Made by a program: the position numbers and the translations under genes
Part shown: in pieces, positions 26,239 through 33,938 of the stretch
Layout: every line of letters begins with the position of its first letter
Numbering within the stretch: the first letter of the stretch is position 1
Notes under the pieces: model-generated
Database searches by the model: none
Told to the model about the DNA's origin: nothing
What the model saw: the letters and a program-made list of their open reading frames with translations, nothing else
Source of the DNA: Bacillus manliponensis
GTDB taxonomy: Bacteria; Bacillota; Bacilli; Bacillales; Bacillaceae_G
DNA: 64,000 nt
Reading direction: 5' to 3'
Assembly: GCF_000712595.1 (NCBI RefSeq)
Contig: NZ_JOTN01000003.1
Coordinates: 310,001 to 374,000, forward strand

Positions 26239-26391
26239 CCCGCATTAACGTGCTGTAATACTCTCACCTCAAAACTTGAGAGAAAACGAAGAAGTTTAGG
26301 TGGGAGATAAACAGCACGTAAAAGCCCGATTGGTCGGGCTAATAATCAGTGGGGATGGAGAAAAGCCCCACTGATTAAAGTTTCACTTTAT
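26234..26391 (+). repeat. bcr1 repeat, copy F, with compensatory stem changes
   Basis: A 158-base copy with TTTAT at both ends. Hairpin 1 reads CGTGCTGT/ACAGCACG, a paired G-to-T and C-to-A change relative to the other copies. Hairpin 2 is AATCAGTGGGG/CCCCACTGATT. It lies between the MDR gene and the BlaI-type operon. Confidence 0.93.
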
Positions 26392-26394
26392 AAA

Positions 26395-26430
26395 TTGACC
26401 TTATTTTCATTTTATACTACAATGTGTAGT
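26395..26430 (+). promoter_or_regulatory. Promoter and BlaI/CopY-type operator of the regulator operon
   Basis: TTGACC (26395-26400) and TACAAT (26418-26423), spacer 17. The -10 is embedded in the inverted repeat ACTACA-ATG-TGTAGT (26416-26430), which fits an operator for the BlaI-like repressor encoded next. Confidence 0.72.
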
Positions 26431-26446
26431 GTAAAGGAGGACGTGT

Positions 26447-26860
26447 ATGTTCAGCCAAAACTACAAGTTAAATGAAGAAGGATTAAATCATTTTTTCGGT
26501 CCGCTTGAAGCGAAAGTGATGGAAGTTGTTTGGAATACAGAAGGGATTACGATTAAAGATGTGCAGCAAAAACTAGAAGACGAATCGCCTGTGAATTTTA
26601 ATACAGTTATGACGATAATGAACCGATTGGTAGAAAAAGGTCACTTACAAAAGCAGACGGTAAAACGAACAGGAATATATAGCGCTGTTCAAACGAAAGA
26701 GCAGTTTTTATCCAACCAAACGAAGAAAATGACGCAGGAATTAATGGGAGAGTTTGGAGATTTCGTTGTCAGTCATATGTTAGATGAGCTTGACCAAGTC
26801 GATCCAACGCTTATCAAAAAGTTAGAAGAAAAATTACAGCAACTAAAAAAAGGGGAGTAG
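26447..26860 (+). CDS. BlaI/MecI/CopY family transcriptional repressor
   Basis: A 137-residue penicillinase-repressor-type winged helix. Typical segments are LNHFFGPLEAKVMEVVWNTE at residues 11-30, ITIKDVQQKL, and NFNTVMTIMNRLVEKGHLQK for the recognition helix and wing. ATG 26447 follows AAAGGAGG. A dyad over its own promoter suggests autorepression. The next gene, 4 bases downstream, encodes a BlaR1-like metalloprotease, the usual partner that cleaves such repressors. A near-identical operator before ccdA implies that the ccdA-resA-Lgt-like genes belong to its regulon. Confidence 0.9.
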   Translation: MFSQNYKLNEEGLNHFFGPLEAKVMEVVWNTEGITIKDVQQKLEDESPVNFNTVMTIMNRLVEKGHLQKQTVKRTGIYSAVQTKEQFLSNQTKKMTQELMGEFGDFVVSHMLDELDQVDPTLIKKLEEKLQQLKKGE

Positions 26861-26864
26861 TATA

Positions 26865-27677
26865 GTGAGGTGGCAAGCAAAAAAAGTTCTGTTTTTGGCT
26901 ATTAGTGTTAGTGTCTTATTTTTAAGCATGCTAGTTTACTATATTACATATCCATTTTTATTTGCAAACAGTGGTTTTTCGCTCTCTCCATTTTGTTTGT
27001 TTAAGCTGGAGCAGCATATGAAAGAGTTATCGATGTTTCGCATGATGCTAAGTGGGTTGTTAATCTACACATTCGTTGTTGTATGTAATAAGTTACGGAA
27101 GCAGTATAAATATAGCCGGAAACTACAGAAACAACTACATCTTATCGTACGTAAAGAAAAGCAATTGTATATATTGCCGACGGAAGAAGTTGTTGCATTT
27201 ACAACTGGATTTTTGAAACCGAAAATTGTTTTATCTGAAGGACTCTTTCAATCATTTATGGAAGCTGAAATTGATGCAATTGTGTTACATGAAGAATTTC
27301 ATCAAAAAAACTACGATCCGTTAAAATTGTTTGTTTTTACAACAGTAGCAGCGAGTATGGCATATATTCCAGTCTTAAAAGAGATGTTAAAACGTTATAG
27401 CACCTATAAAGAGTTGCTAGCCGATCAGTATGTAATAAGGCATATGAAGTCACCTCTTGGACTTGGAAGTGCGTTACTGAAATTTATCGGGATAAAGCAA
27501 CGCTCAAATGAATTTGTAACCGCACCGTTTGCAAAAACGGCAATTAATTTACGTATGCAGCAAATTATTAACCCGTTGTCTGTAATAGAAAAGATCCCGT
27601 TACATGCAAATGCGGTTTATATGACCGCGGGGCTATTTCTCACGTTCGCCGTATTTATTATGGGTGAGTGTATGTAG
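26865..27677 (+). CDS. BlaR1/MecR1-like M56 membrane metalloprotease (short form)
   Basis: A 270-residue membrane protein with helices near residues 5-28 and 48-68, a cytoplasmic zinc protease part with HEEFH at 142-146 (HExxH), a downstream E in YKELLADQYV, and a final helix. It matches the protease half of BlaR1 but lacks the extracellular penicillin-binding sensor domain, so the signal it detects is unknown. GTG 26865 is the start, after GGGGAG. Expected role: cleavage of the upstream BlaI-like repressor. The gene ends about 60 bases before ccdA. Confidence 0.85.
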   Translation: MRWQAKKVLFLAISVSVLFLSMLVYYITYPFLFANSGFSLSPFCLFKLEQHMKELSMFRMMLSGLLIYTFVVVCNKLRKQYKYSRKLQKQLHLIVRKEKQLYILPTEEVVAFTTGFLKPKIVLSEGLFQSFMEAEIDAIVLHEEFHQKNYDPLKLFVFTTVAASMAYIPVLKEMLKRYSTYKELLADQYVIRHMKSPLGLGSALLKFIGIKQRSNEFVTAPFAKTAINLRMQQIINPLSVIEKIPLHANAVYMTAGLFLTFAVFIMGECM

Positions 27678-27699
27678 CTCACTTTTTTTGGATAGTAAC

Positions 27700-27714
27700 A
27701 CTACGTTGTGTAGT
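27700..27714. promoter_or_regulatory. Second BlaI/CopY-type operator, before ccdA
   Basis: ACTACGTTGTGTAGT differs from the operator at 26416-26430 (ACTACAATGTGTAGT) at two central bases only. It lies 22 bases before the ccdA start. Confidence 0.72.
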
Positions 27715-27735
27715 GGTAAAGTAGGAGGAAGTAAA

Positions 27736-28449
27736 ATGAATGCAGCAGATTTAACGATATGGCTCGTATTAGGAGCGGGGATTTTATCATTTGTTTCACC
27801 ATGCTCTTTACCCCTTTATCCGTCGTATTTATCGTATATTACGGGCGTATCAATTAAAGACTTACAGGAAAACCGAGGGATGATGCAGCGCTCTGCTCTT
27901 ATGCATACGTTGTTTTTTATTATTGGATTTTCCGTTATATTTTTCGCTTTAGGATTTTCATTTAGTTGGATTGGTGTGGCATTTGCCTCTCATCAGCGCC
28001 TTATTCAGCAAATTGGTGGCATTTTCATTGTTGTTATGGGATTATTTATGGTGGGAATATTCCAGCCAAAATGGTTAATGGGTGAAAAGAAACTACAGTT
28101 TAAAAGCAAATCAACAGGGTATATGCGCTCTTTGCTTGTTGGGATTACATATGCAGCAGGATGGACGCCGTGCATTGGACCAATTTTTACAGCTGTATTA
28201 ATGCTTGGGGCAACAAATCCAGACCAAGCGCTCATTTACATTGCAGCATATATATTAGGTTTTGCCATCCCATTTTTCGTTATGGCTTTCTTTATTGGGA
28301 AAGTAAGGTGGATTGTCAAATATGCAAATGTTATGATGAAGATTGGTGGCGTCATGTTGATTGTAACGGGTATATTACTTTACACAAATCAAATGACGAA
28401 AATTACTGCGTTTCTTATTAAATTATTTGGTGGATTTACAGGATTTTAG
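27736..28449 (+). CDS. ccdA: Cytochrome c biogenesis protein CcdA
   Basis: A 237-residue membrane protein with six helices that carries reducing electrons from cytosolic thioredoxin to extracytoplasmic thiol proteins. The redox cysteines are in SFVSPCSLPLYPSY (helix 1) and AAGWTPCIGPIF (helix 4). ATG 27736 follows TAGGAGGAAG; an in-frame GTG upstream at 27664 overlaps the protease gene and is rejected. Its downstream partner is a ResA-like thioredoxin 23 bases away. The operator at 27700-27714 suggests control by the BlaI-like repressor. B. cereus group genomes carry more than one ccdA, so this may be a specialised copy. Confidence 0.92.
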   Translation: MNAADLTIWLVLGAGILSFVSPCSLPLYPSYLSYITGVSIKDLQENRGMMQRSALMHTLFFIIGFSVIFFALGFSFSWIGVAFASHQRLIQQIGGIFIVVMGLFMVGIFQPKWLMGEKKLQFKSKSTGYMRSLLVGITYAAGWTPCIGPIFTAVLMLGATNPDQALIYIAAYILGFAIPFFVMAFFIGKVRWIVKYANVMMKIGGVMLIVTGILLYTNQMTKITAFLIKLFGGFTGF

Positions 28450-28472
28450 TATATACATAGGAGGATCAAAAT

Positions 28473-29039
28473 ATGATAAAAAAATTGATTATGGTTGTAT
28501 TAGTCGGTGCCCTTGTATGGACGGGTATTAACTTTTACAACTCACAACAAGAAGTGAAAAAATTAAAAGAAGAAAAAACGGTAAAAGAAAAAGATAAAAA
28601 ACTAGAAGCGGTGCCAGAACCAGGGTTTAAAGCACCAAACATTACATTGAAAGACTTTAATGGAACAGTACATTCTTTAAGTGATGCAAAAGGGAAGCCG
28701 TATATTATTAATTTTTGGGCATCATGGTGTGGTCCGTGTGAAGTAGAAGCTCCTGATTTAGTTCATTTATATGAAAAATATAACGGGCAAATTGAAATCT
28801 TTGCGGTGAATGCAACGCTTGGTGATTCTGTTGAAGGAGCAAAACAATTTGCAGAGCGTCATAAGTTTCAATTCCCTGTATTACTAGATATGGATGGTGT
28901 TGCTGGAGTGGCTTATAAAGTGGTTTCCTTGCCAACGACATATTTTGTAGATAAAGATGGTGTGATTGTTGATCGTGTAATTGGTGTGTTACCACCAGAA
29001 GAGTTAGAAAAGAAGTTCCAGCAATTAATTGAAGGTTAA
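28473..29039 (+). CDS. Membrane-anchored thioredoxin-like protein (ResA/TlpA family)
   Basis: A 188-residue protein with an N-terminal anchor helix (residues 4-22), a charged coiled stretch (25-50), and a thioredoxin-fold domain with WCGPC (W85-C89) and a cis-proline site VSLPTTYFVD. It should act outside the membrane, reducing disulfides with electrons from CcdA. ATG 28473 follows TAGGAGGATC. It resembles ResA, which reduces apocytochrome c, but stands without resB/resC, so the client may be different. The next gene starts 6 bases after its stop codon. Confidence 0.9.
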   Translation: MIKKLIMVVLVGALVWTGINFYNSQQEVKKLKEEKTVKEKDKKLEAVPEPGFKAPNITLKDFNGTVHSLSDAKGKPYIINFWASWCGPCEVEAPDLVHLYEKYNGQIEIFAVNATLGDSVEGAKQFAERHKFQFPVLLDMDGVAGVAYKVVSLPTTYFVDKDGVIVDRVIGVLPPEELEKKFQQLIEG

Positions 29040-29045
29040 TTACAC

Positions 29046-29744
29046 ATGGAGAGTTGGATGCTGAAATTACAGTTAGCTGCTCCGATATTAGGTAGTTTAC
29101 TTGGACTTATTATGATGAAGCAAGTAATGAAGAAGCATCATATACCATATGAAAGACTACTTGATATGTTAACAAACGCATTGCTTATTATATTATTTAC
29201 ATGGAAGTTTGCACCGGCTATTTTGAATCCGAGCTGGGCCATTGCTTCACCAATGGCTGCGTTGTTAACGGCTGGCAGTATGAAACACGTCATAATCGGC
29301 TGTTTGATTGCTGTTAGTTATATAGTATGGAAATGGAAGAAAGAGTCGTTTTCATTTTCTGTTTTGCTCGACATACTTCCGTTTGGAATTAGTAGTGCGC
29401 TTATCGTGTATTATATATTGAACCCAGTGTACGGATTTCAAACAGAATTGCCATGGGGCATGCACGTATACGATTCGAAATTTGCCTATCATCCAATCCA
29501 TTTGTATGAAATATTGATAGCCACTTTCTTACTAGCGTGGTTATGGTTGCGAAAAGAGAAGCTTGGTAGTGGGAAATATATTCGTTATTTTCTTATTGGA
29601 GAAGGAAGCGCACGTATTTTCCTTTCGTTTTTTATCGAGCAACATCCGTATTTTTTAGGGGTCTCATTTAGTCAACTGTTAGGATTTATTATGATAAGCG
29701 TAGGGATTTTAATGAATCAAAAAAACCTTTCACATCTCACGTGA
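29046..29744 (+). CDS. Prolipoprotein diacylglyceryl transferase-like membrane protein
   Basis: A 232-residue protein with about seven membrane helices. The segment YHPIHLYEILIATFLLAWLW and the later GEGSARIFLSFF resemble the core of Lgt (H-P-x-x-L-Y-E and the G-E-x-x-R region), which puts diacylglycerol on lipoprotein cysteines. It is shorter than Lgt (about 270) and lacks the full Lgt signature, so it is a diverged paralogue. ATG 29046 has only a weak ribosome site (GAAGG inside the resA-like stop region). It is cotranscribed with ccdA and the ResA-like gene; a terminator overlaps its end. Confidence 0.72.
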   Translation: MESWMLKLQLAAPILGSLLGLIMMKQVMKKHHIPYERLLDMLTNALLIILFTWKFAPAILNPSWAIASPMAALLTAGSMKHVIIGCLIAVSYIVWKWKKESFSFSVLLDILPFGISSALIVYYILNPVYGFQTELPWGMHVYDSKFAYHPIHLYEILIATFLLAWLWLRKEKLGSGKYIRYFLIGEGSARIFLSFFIEQHPYFLGVSFSQLLGFIMISVGILMNQKNLSHLT

Positions 29745-29754
29745 AAGGTTTTTT
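29720..29754 (+). terminator. Terminator of the ccdA operon
   Basis: AAAAAACCTTTCAC (29720-29733) pairs with GTGAAAGGTTTTTT (29741-29754). The 5' arm lies within the last codons of the Lgt-like gene. Confidence 0.9.
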
Positions 29755-29820
29755 ACATAAAATAAGAGCGAATTGCCATACTACCGACAGACAATCATTT
29801 TGAACGGAAGGAAGCAAAAA

Positions 29821-31029
29821 ATGATGAAAAAGGCAATTCGAATCTTCTTGATTACCACTAGTATCGTTGTGTTGTTTCTATTTTGGATGCATTGGGACGT
29901 GACGCTTGGACGAAAGGTAGAGGCAAAGTATAACCAGCCGAAACAATATGCGCCTCACTATAGTGATTTTCAATTATATGATGATGGAAAGGAATTGTAT
30001 AAGCAGTTGTTTTCGGATTTAAAAGGGGCTAAACAATCGATTTATACGTACTTTTTCATCATTTCAGATGATAAAAGTAGCCATACTTTTTTAAACATAT
30101 TGAAAGAAAGGGCACGAGCAGGAGTAAAGGTGTATGTGTCAGTAGATTGGATTAATGATACTTCTTTTAAAAAGAAAGCTGAAAAAGAATTAAAAGAAAG
30201 CGGTGCTCATTTTACTTATAGTAGGAAGCCGGAATTACCGTTCTTTTTTTATTCTGTACATCATCGGAATCATCGCCGTATTACAACGGTAGATGATAAG
30301 GTAGGATATACAGGTGGTTTTAATATTGGAAATGAGTATTTAGGAAAAGGACCTTTTGGATATTGGCGAGATTATCATGTACGTGTGCAAGGAGAAGGGG
30401 TACATGATTTAGAAGAACAGTTTACATTAGATTGGAAGCGGGATACAGGAGAAACAATCAAAAGAAATATACAGCCAGTTGAAAAAGGAAACACGTTACA
30501 TACGATGGTAAGTTATAATGGTCATCACGTTACAAAAAAGTATATTCAGCTTATAAAAGGAGCAAAGCAATCAATTGTCATTGCGACACCATATTTTACT
30601 CCGTACGATAACGGTGTGATGGATGCATTAATTGCAGCACGAAAGCGAGGGGTATCCGTAAAAGTAATATGGTCACTCAAGCCAGATATTCCGCTTATAA
30701 AAGAAGCGGCATACCCATATATACGCAAATCTTTAAAACATGGGATAGATGTATATGGCTATAAAAAAGGAATGTTTCATGGAAAAGCGGTGTTAATTGA
30801 TAAAAAAACAACAGTGATAGGAACAATGAATTTTACATCACGTAGCTTTCATTTGAATGATGAAATGGATTTTTATATAACTGGCGGGGATATTGCTAAA
30901 GAGTTAGAAACAACTATGATGAAAGATATACAAGATTCAAAAAAGATGACGGCATCGTATTTTGAAAAGTTATCGTTTTGGGGACGTTGCAAGGAGAAGG
31001 TTGCGTCGTTGTTTCATTATTATTTATAA
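29821..31029 (+). CDS. Cardiolipin synthase-like phospholipase D family protein
   Basis: A 402-residue protein with an N-terminal membrane helix (residues 8-25) and two phospholipase D domains. The second HKD motif is canonical, HGKAVLID at residue 320. The first reads HRRITTVD at 151, with Arg where Lys is usual. Members join two phosphatidylglycerols to cardiolipin in the membrane. ATG 29821 follows GAAGGAAG; an upstream in-frame ATG at 29773 has no site. It is shorter than ClsA (about 480) because it has one anchor helix, not two. Activity with HxR is uncertain. Confidence 0.82.
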   Translation: MMKKAIRIFLITTSIVVLFLFWMHWDVTLGRKVEAKYNQPKQYAPHYSDFQLYDDGKELYKQLFSDLKGAKQSIYTYFFIISDDKSSHTFLNILKERARAGVKVYVSVDWINDTSFKKKAEKELKESGAHFTYSRKPELPFFFYSVHHRNHRRITTVDDKVGYTGGFNIGNEYLGKGPFGYWRDYHVRVQGEGVHDLEEQFTLDWKRDTGETIKRNIQPVEKGNTLHTMVSYNGHHVTKKYIQLIKGAKQSIVIATPYFTPYDNGVMDALIAARKRGVSVKVIWSLKPDIPLIKEAAYPYIRKSLKHGIDVYGYKKGMFHGKAVLIDKKTTVIGTMNFTSRSFHLNDEMDFYITGGDIAKELETTMMKDIQDSKKMTASYFEKLSFWGRCKEKVASLFHYYL

Positions 31030-31061
31030 AAGGTAGAAGAACATCATCTTCTACCTTTTTT
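31028..31061. terminator. Bidirectional terminator between cls-like and pga genes
   Basis: AAAAGGTAGAAGA (31028-31040) pairs with TCTTCTACCTTTT (31047-31059), with more T after it. It can serve both convergent genes. Confidence 0.9.
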
Positions 31062-31923
31062 CATTTTGTTGTTGGATATAAGGTTTAACAAATTGATTAA
31101 ATACATTTTGATCTAGCAAATAACGGTTCGTATAGAAAAGTGTGTTACGTTGCGAGATTGGATTTGGACTTAAAATAAAAGCCTGTTTAAAACCTTCCTG
31201 TTGTACAATTTCTGTAACGGTTTTGTTTGTTTCACCAAATGGATAAGCGATGGTAGAAATGTTGACCCCAAGTTCCTGTTCCATTGTTTGCTTACTCCTT
31301 TGTAAATCAATCCGAAATGACTCTGCGTATCCTTCATTTAAAAATACGGCTTTTCCATTCTTTGTATAATGCATGTCGTGTGTATGGCTTCCAAAGTCAA
31401 CTAAACCACTTTTTTGCATCGATCTTAACTGATCCCATGTGGCTAAATTGAAGTTTTGAAATGCTTCACCAACGTGCCCAGTAATCAAATACATTGTAAA
31501 TGGAATGTCATATTGTTTTAGAACTGGAAAAGCATTATTGTATATACTTTCATCACCATCATCAAATGAAATCCAAACACAATTGTTAGGGATTTCCCTT
31601 CCTTGTCTAAATTCATATAAATCATTTTGAGTTGCTAAAAATACTTGTTGTTTTTTTAGCCATCTCATTTGTTTCGCAAATTCATCCGCATAAACATTAT
31701 AAGTAGTTAACTCCTTTGTGCCGGTGAGAAATTCTACTGTTTTATTCCAAAGGCTAGGCGAATGAATACGATGATAATTTAATCCAAGGCAAATATTTTC
31801 TTTTGGGAGCTCTGTATAATTAGGCATATCTATATTTGTTTCGCTAGGTAGACTCCATATTTTCCATGATAATCCGATTAGTAGAGTTAATAATATTAGC
31901 CACTTTATTATTTTATTTTTCAT
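31051..31923 (-). CDS. Polysaccharide deacetylase (PgaB/IcaB-like)
   Basis: A 290-residue extracytoplasmic enzyme with an N-terminal membrane anchor (residues 7-24) and a NodB-type carbohydrate esterase 4 domain. Motif 1 is WISFDDGDES, motif 2 is SHTHDMHY, and AYPFGETN follows. It would remove acetyl groups from poly-beta-1,6-N-acetylglucosamine at the cell surface. ATG 31923 abuts the TAG of the upstream pgaD-like gene, so it is coupled to it. It is the last gene of a pgaC-pgaD-deacetylase operon. Confidence 0.88.
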   Translation of the reverse strand: MKNKIIKWLILLTLLIGLSWKIWSLPSETNIDMPNYTELPKENICLGLNYHRIHSPSLWNKTVEFLTGTKELTTYNVYADEFAKQMRWLKKQQVFLATQNDLYEFRQGREIPNNCVWISFDDGDESIYNNAFPVLKQYDIPFTMYLITGHVGEAFQNFNLATWDQLRSMQKSGLVDFGSHTHDMHYTKNGKAVFLNEGYAESFRIDLQRSKQTMEQELGVNISTIAYPFGETNKTVTEIVQQEGFKQAFILSPNPISQRNTLFYTNRYLLDQNVFNQFVKPYIQQQNEKR

Positions 31924-32406
31924 CTATTTTTTTAGTTCCTTTACTGGATTTGTATGGAATACAGTTACTTTGTTTTCTTGAAGTTGTTGTATATCGGATT
32001 CTTCCATTAAATCTAACGCCAACCAATCTTTCATTGTTGTGTGAGGTGGCGTTTTTCTTCGTGTTAATGAACCAAATCTTTGCTTATTATATGTGCGCCA
32101 TATAAAGAGTAATGCTGTTAATAAAATAAGTAAAAGGAAACTAAGAAAAATGAGCTGACGAATATCTGAATTTGTAACATTAAAAGCAATTTTTACAATA
32201 GCGATATATTGATCATTGATATTTAACATGGCACTTAAGAAGAACCATACAATAACGATTGTGTACAGCCAAAAAATTACAGTTAACACGATAGCGATGA
32301 TTTTTCGAATTAAGCTATGCTTTGTTTTTACAAGAATTTCGTCTTCAAAATCGCATGAATTTGTTACGGGTTGCTCTTTCTGCTTCCTCTGTCTGGTGAA
32401 CTCCAT
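31924..32406 (-). CDS. pgaD: PgaD-like biofilm accessory membrane protein
   Basis: A 160-residue protein with two strong membrane helices (about 35-60 and 80-105) and charged ends, the layout of PgaD/IcaD, which assists the PNAG synthase in the membrane. Sequence similarity in this family is low, so the call rests mainly on position and topology. ATG 32406 follows AAAGGAGG and lies within the 3' end of pgaC (43-base overlap in another frame). The deacetylase gene follows without a gap. Confidence 0.78.
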   Translation of the reverse strand: MEFTRQRKQKEQPVTNSCDFEDEILVKTKHSLIRKIIAIVLTVIFWLYTIVIVWFFLSAMLNINDQYIAIVKIAFNVTNSDIRQLIFLSFLLLILLTALLFIWRTYNKQRFGSLTRRKTPPHTTMKDWLALDLMEESDIQQLQENKVTVFHTNPVKELKK

Positions 32407-33623
32407 GTTGCATATCCTCCTTTCAAACGTGAAGAAATGGCTTTTGGAGTAGCTGCAATGACTACAAATGTGTTAATCATCCAATACATTGCAGGGTACC
32501 AAGCTGCCCAAATATAGTAACGTAGCACTTTATCATATCTTGCATCGTTCCATAACGAAATAAGTAACTGAACATGACTAATAAGTACTAATGCAAACGA
32601 GTTGTAAGTGAACCAGATTAACATTTTTTGGATTTTATCAGCGGTAATCAACAAGTAAATTGTTACAATGAGCCAAGCATATGCCCAAATGACACTAATG
32701 ACTTGTTCTATATAGATAGGCCAAATCCGACGCTGACGCCAATCGGTAAAAATATCAAAATGACGTAATATCGCTTCTTGTCCACCTTGAGACCAACGTA
32801 CACGTTGGTTCCAGATTCCTGATAACGATTCAGGTACTAACATCCAGCATATAGCACGTGGTTCGTAGCGAATATCCCAAAATTTTTTTTGTAGTTTCCA
32901 AGAAACTGCAATGTCTTCTGTAATCATGTCTCGGTCCCATAGTCCAACAGAAATAAGAGCTTTTTTACGGAACATGACGATGACACCAGAAACCGTCATG
33001 ATTTTTCCTATAATACGCTGCGTTCGTTTAATGGAACCGATAATAGAGGAATATTCAACTAACTGCATCCGACTTAGAAGAGTGTCACGGTTTCGAATGC
33101 GCGGATTTCCAGTTACCGCACCAAGACGTTCACCTCGCATTAAAAAGTGGCGCATTAAGTAATAAGGAGCATCTTGGTCTAAAAAAGCATCTGAGTCAAC
33201 GCAAAGTAGATATTCTGACTTTGCGGCGTGTGCAGCTATATGCAATGCATTCGCTTTTCCTCGGTTCTCACGACAATCAATGACACGTAGACGTTCATAC
33301 GTAGAGGCGAGAGCTATTAAAATTTCACCCGTTTTATCATGACTGCCATCATTAACAGCGATAATTTCTAAATGAGGATAATGAAGTCGATCTAAGTATT
33401 TAATTGTTTCGGCAATTGTTTCTTCTTCGTTGTAACAAGGGATTAAAACGCTGATTAATGGCCAATCTCTTTCGTTATACGTCAGCTTCTCTTGTTTTTC
33501 TCGCGTCAAACTAAAAATAAAAGCACCAGCAATCCAAAATAAAGCCATAATAAATGGATACCAAAAAACAAACTGTGCAAGTGGTTCAATCCAAGGGTTA
33601 AATTCTAAAAGGTAAAATTCCAA
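32364..33623 (-). CDS. pgaC: Poly-beta-1,6-N-acetyl-D-glucosamine synthase (GT2)
   Basis: A 419-residue processive family 2 glycosyltransferase. There are N-terminal helices (13-38), the nucleotide-sugar site ISVLIPCYNEEETI and AVNDGSHDKTGEI, the metal-binding DSDAF, the acceptor ED motif (DMITEDIAVSW), QRVRWSQGGQEA (QxxRW), and three C-terminal helices. It polymerises UDP-GlcNAc into surface PNAG. The start is TTG 33623, with AAAAGGACTGG upstream. The last codons (GSRKSNP end) run over the pgaD start. Confidence 0.92.
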   Translation of the reverse strand: MEFYLLEFNPWIEPLAQFVFWYPFIMALFWIAGAFIFSLTREKQEKLTYNERDWPLISVLIPCYNEEETIAETIKYLDRLHYPHLEIIAVNDGSHDKTGEILIALASTYERLRVIDCRENRGKANALHIAAHAAKSEYLLCVDSDAFLDQDAPYYLMRHFLMRGERLGAVTGNPRIRNRDTLLSRMQLVEYSSIIGSIKRTQRIIGKIMTVSGVIVMFRKKALISVGLWDRDMITEDIAVSWKLQKKFWDIRYEPRAICWMLVPESLSGIWNQRVRWSQGGQEAILRHFDIFTDWRQRRIWPIYIEQVISVIWAYAWLIVTIYLLITADKIQKMLIWFTYNSFALVLISHVQLLISLWNDARYDKVLRYYIWAAWYPAMYWMINTFVVIAATPKAISSRLKGGYATWSSPDRGSRKSNP

Positions 33624-33938
33624 TTTGACCAGTCCTTTTTAACTTTTGAAATGTGTATTACAAAAATAGAAATGAAATAGTTTTAGTAATATCTTTTAAC
33701 AGCATAAAGGGAATTATTAGTGTTACTTGAAAGAGGTTAATTATTGAATCGACTAATTTATAAATATTAAGTTTGTTGTATAGTAATGTGAGTTATCGAT
33801 TGTATAAATGAAAGTTAGAGGACGTGAATTGTTTTGGTCATAAAATTTTTTTAGAAAAACTGAAAAGTAAGAGGACTTTCCTCTTCTTTTTGTTATAATT
33901 ATAGAAACAAAATATATATAAATAGGGGTAGGGATAGT
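33624..33938. other. Divergent intergenic region pgaC / malic enzyme
   Basis: A 315-base AT-rich gap with no ORF of note. It holds a -10 like TATAAT at 33894-33899 for the malic enzyme. Just before it a short hairpin AAGAGGA/TCCTCTT (33869-33885) is followed by CTTTTT. The pgaC ribosome site is at the left end. No clear operator was found for pgaC. Confidence 0.5.
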
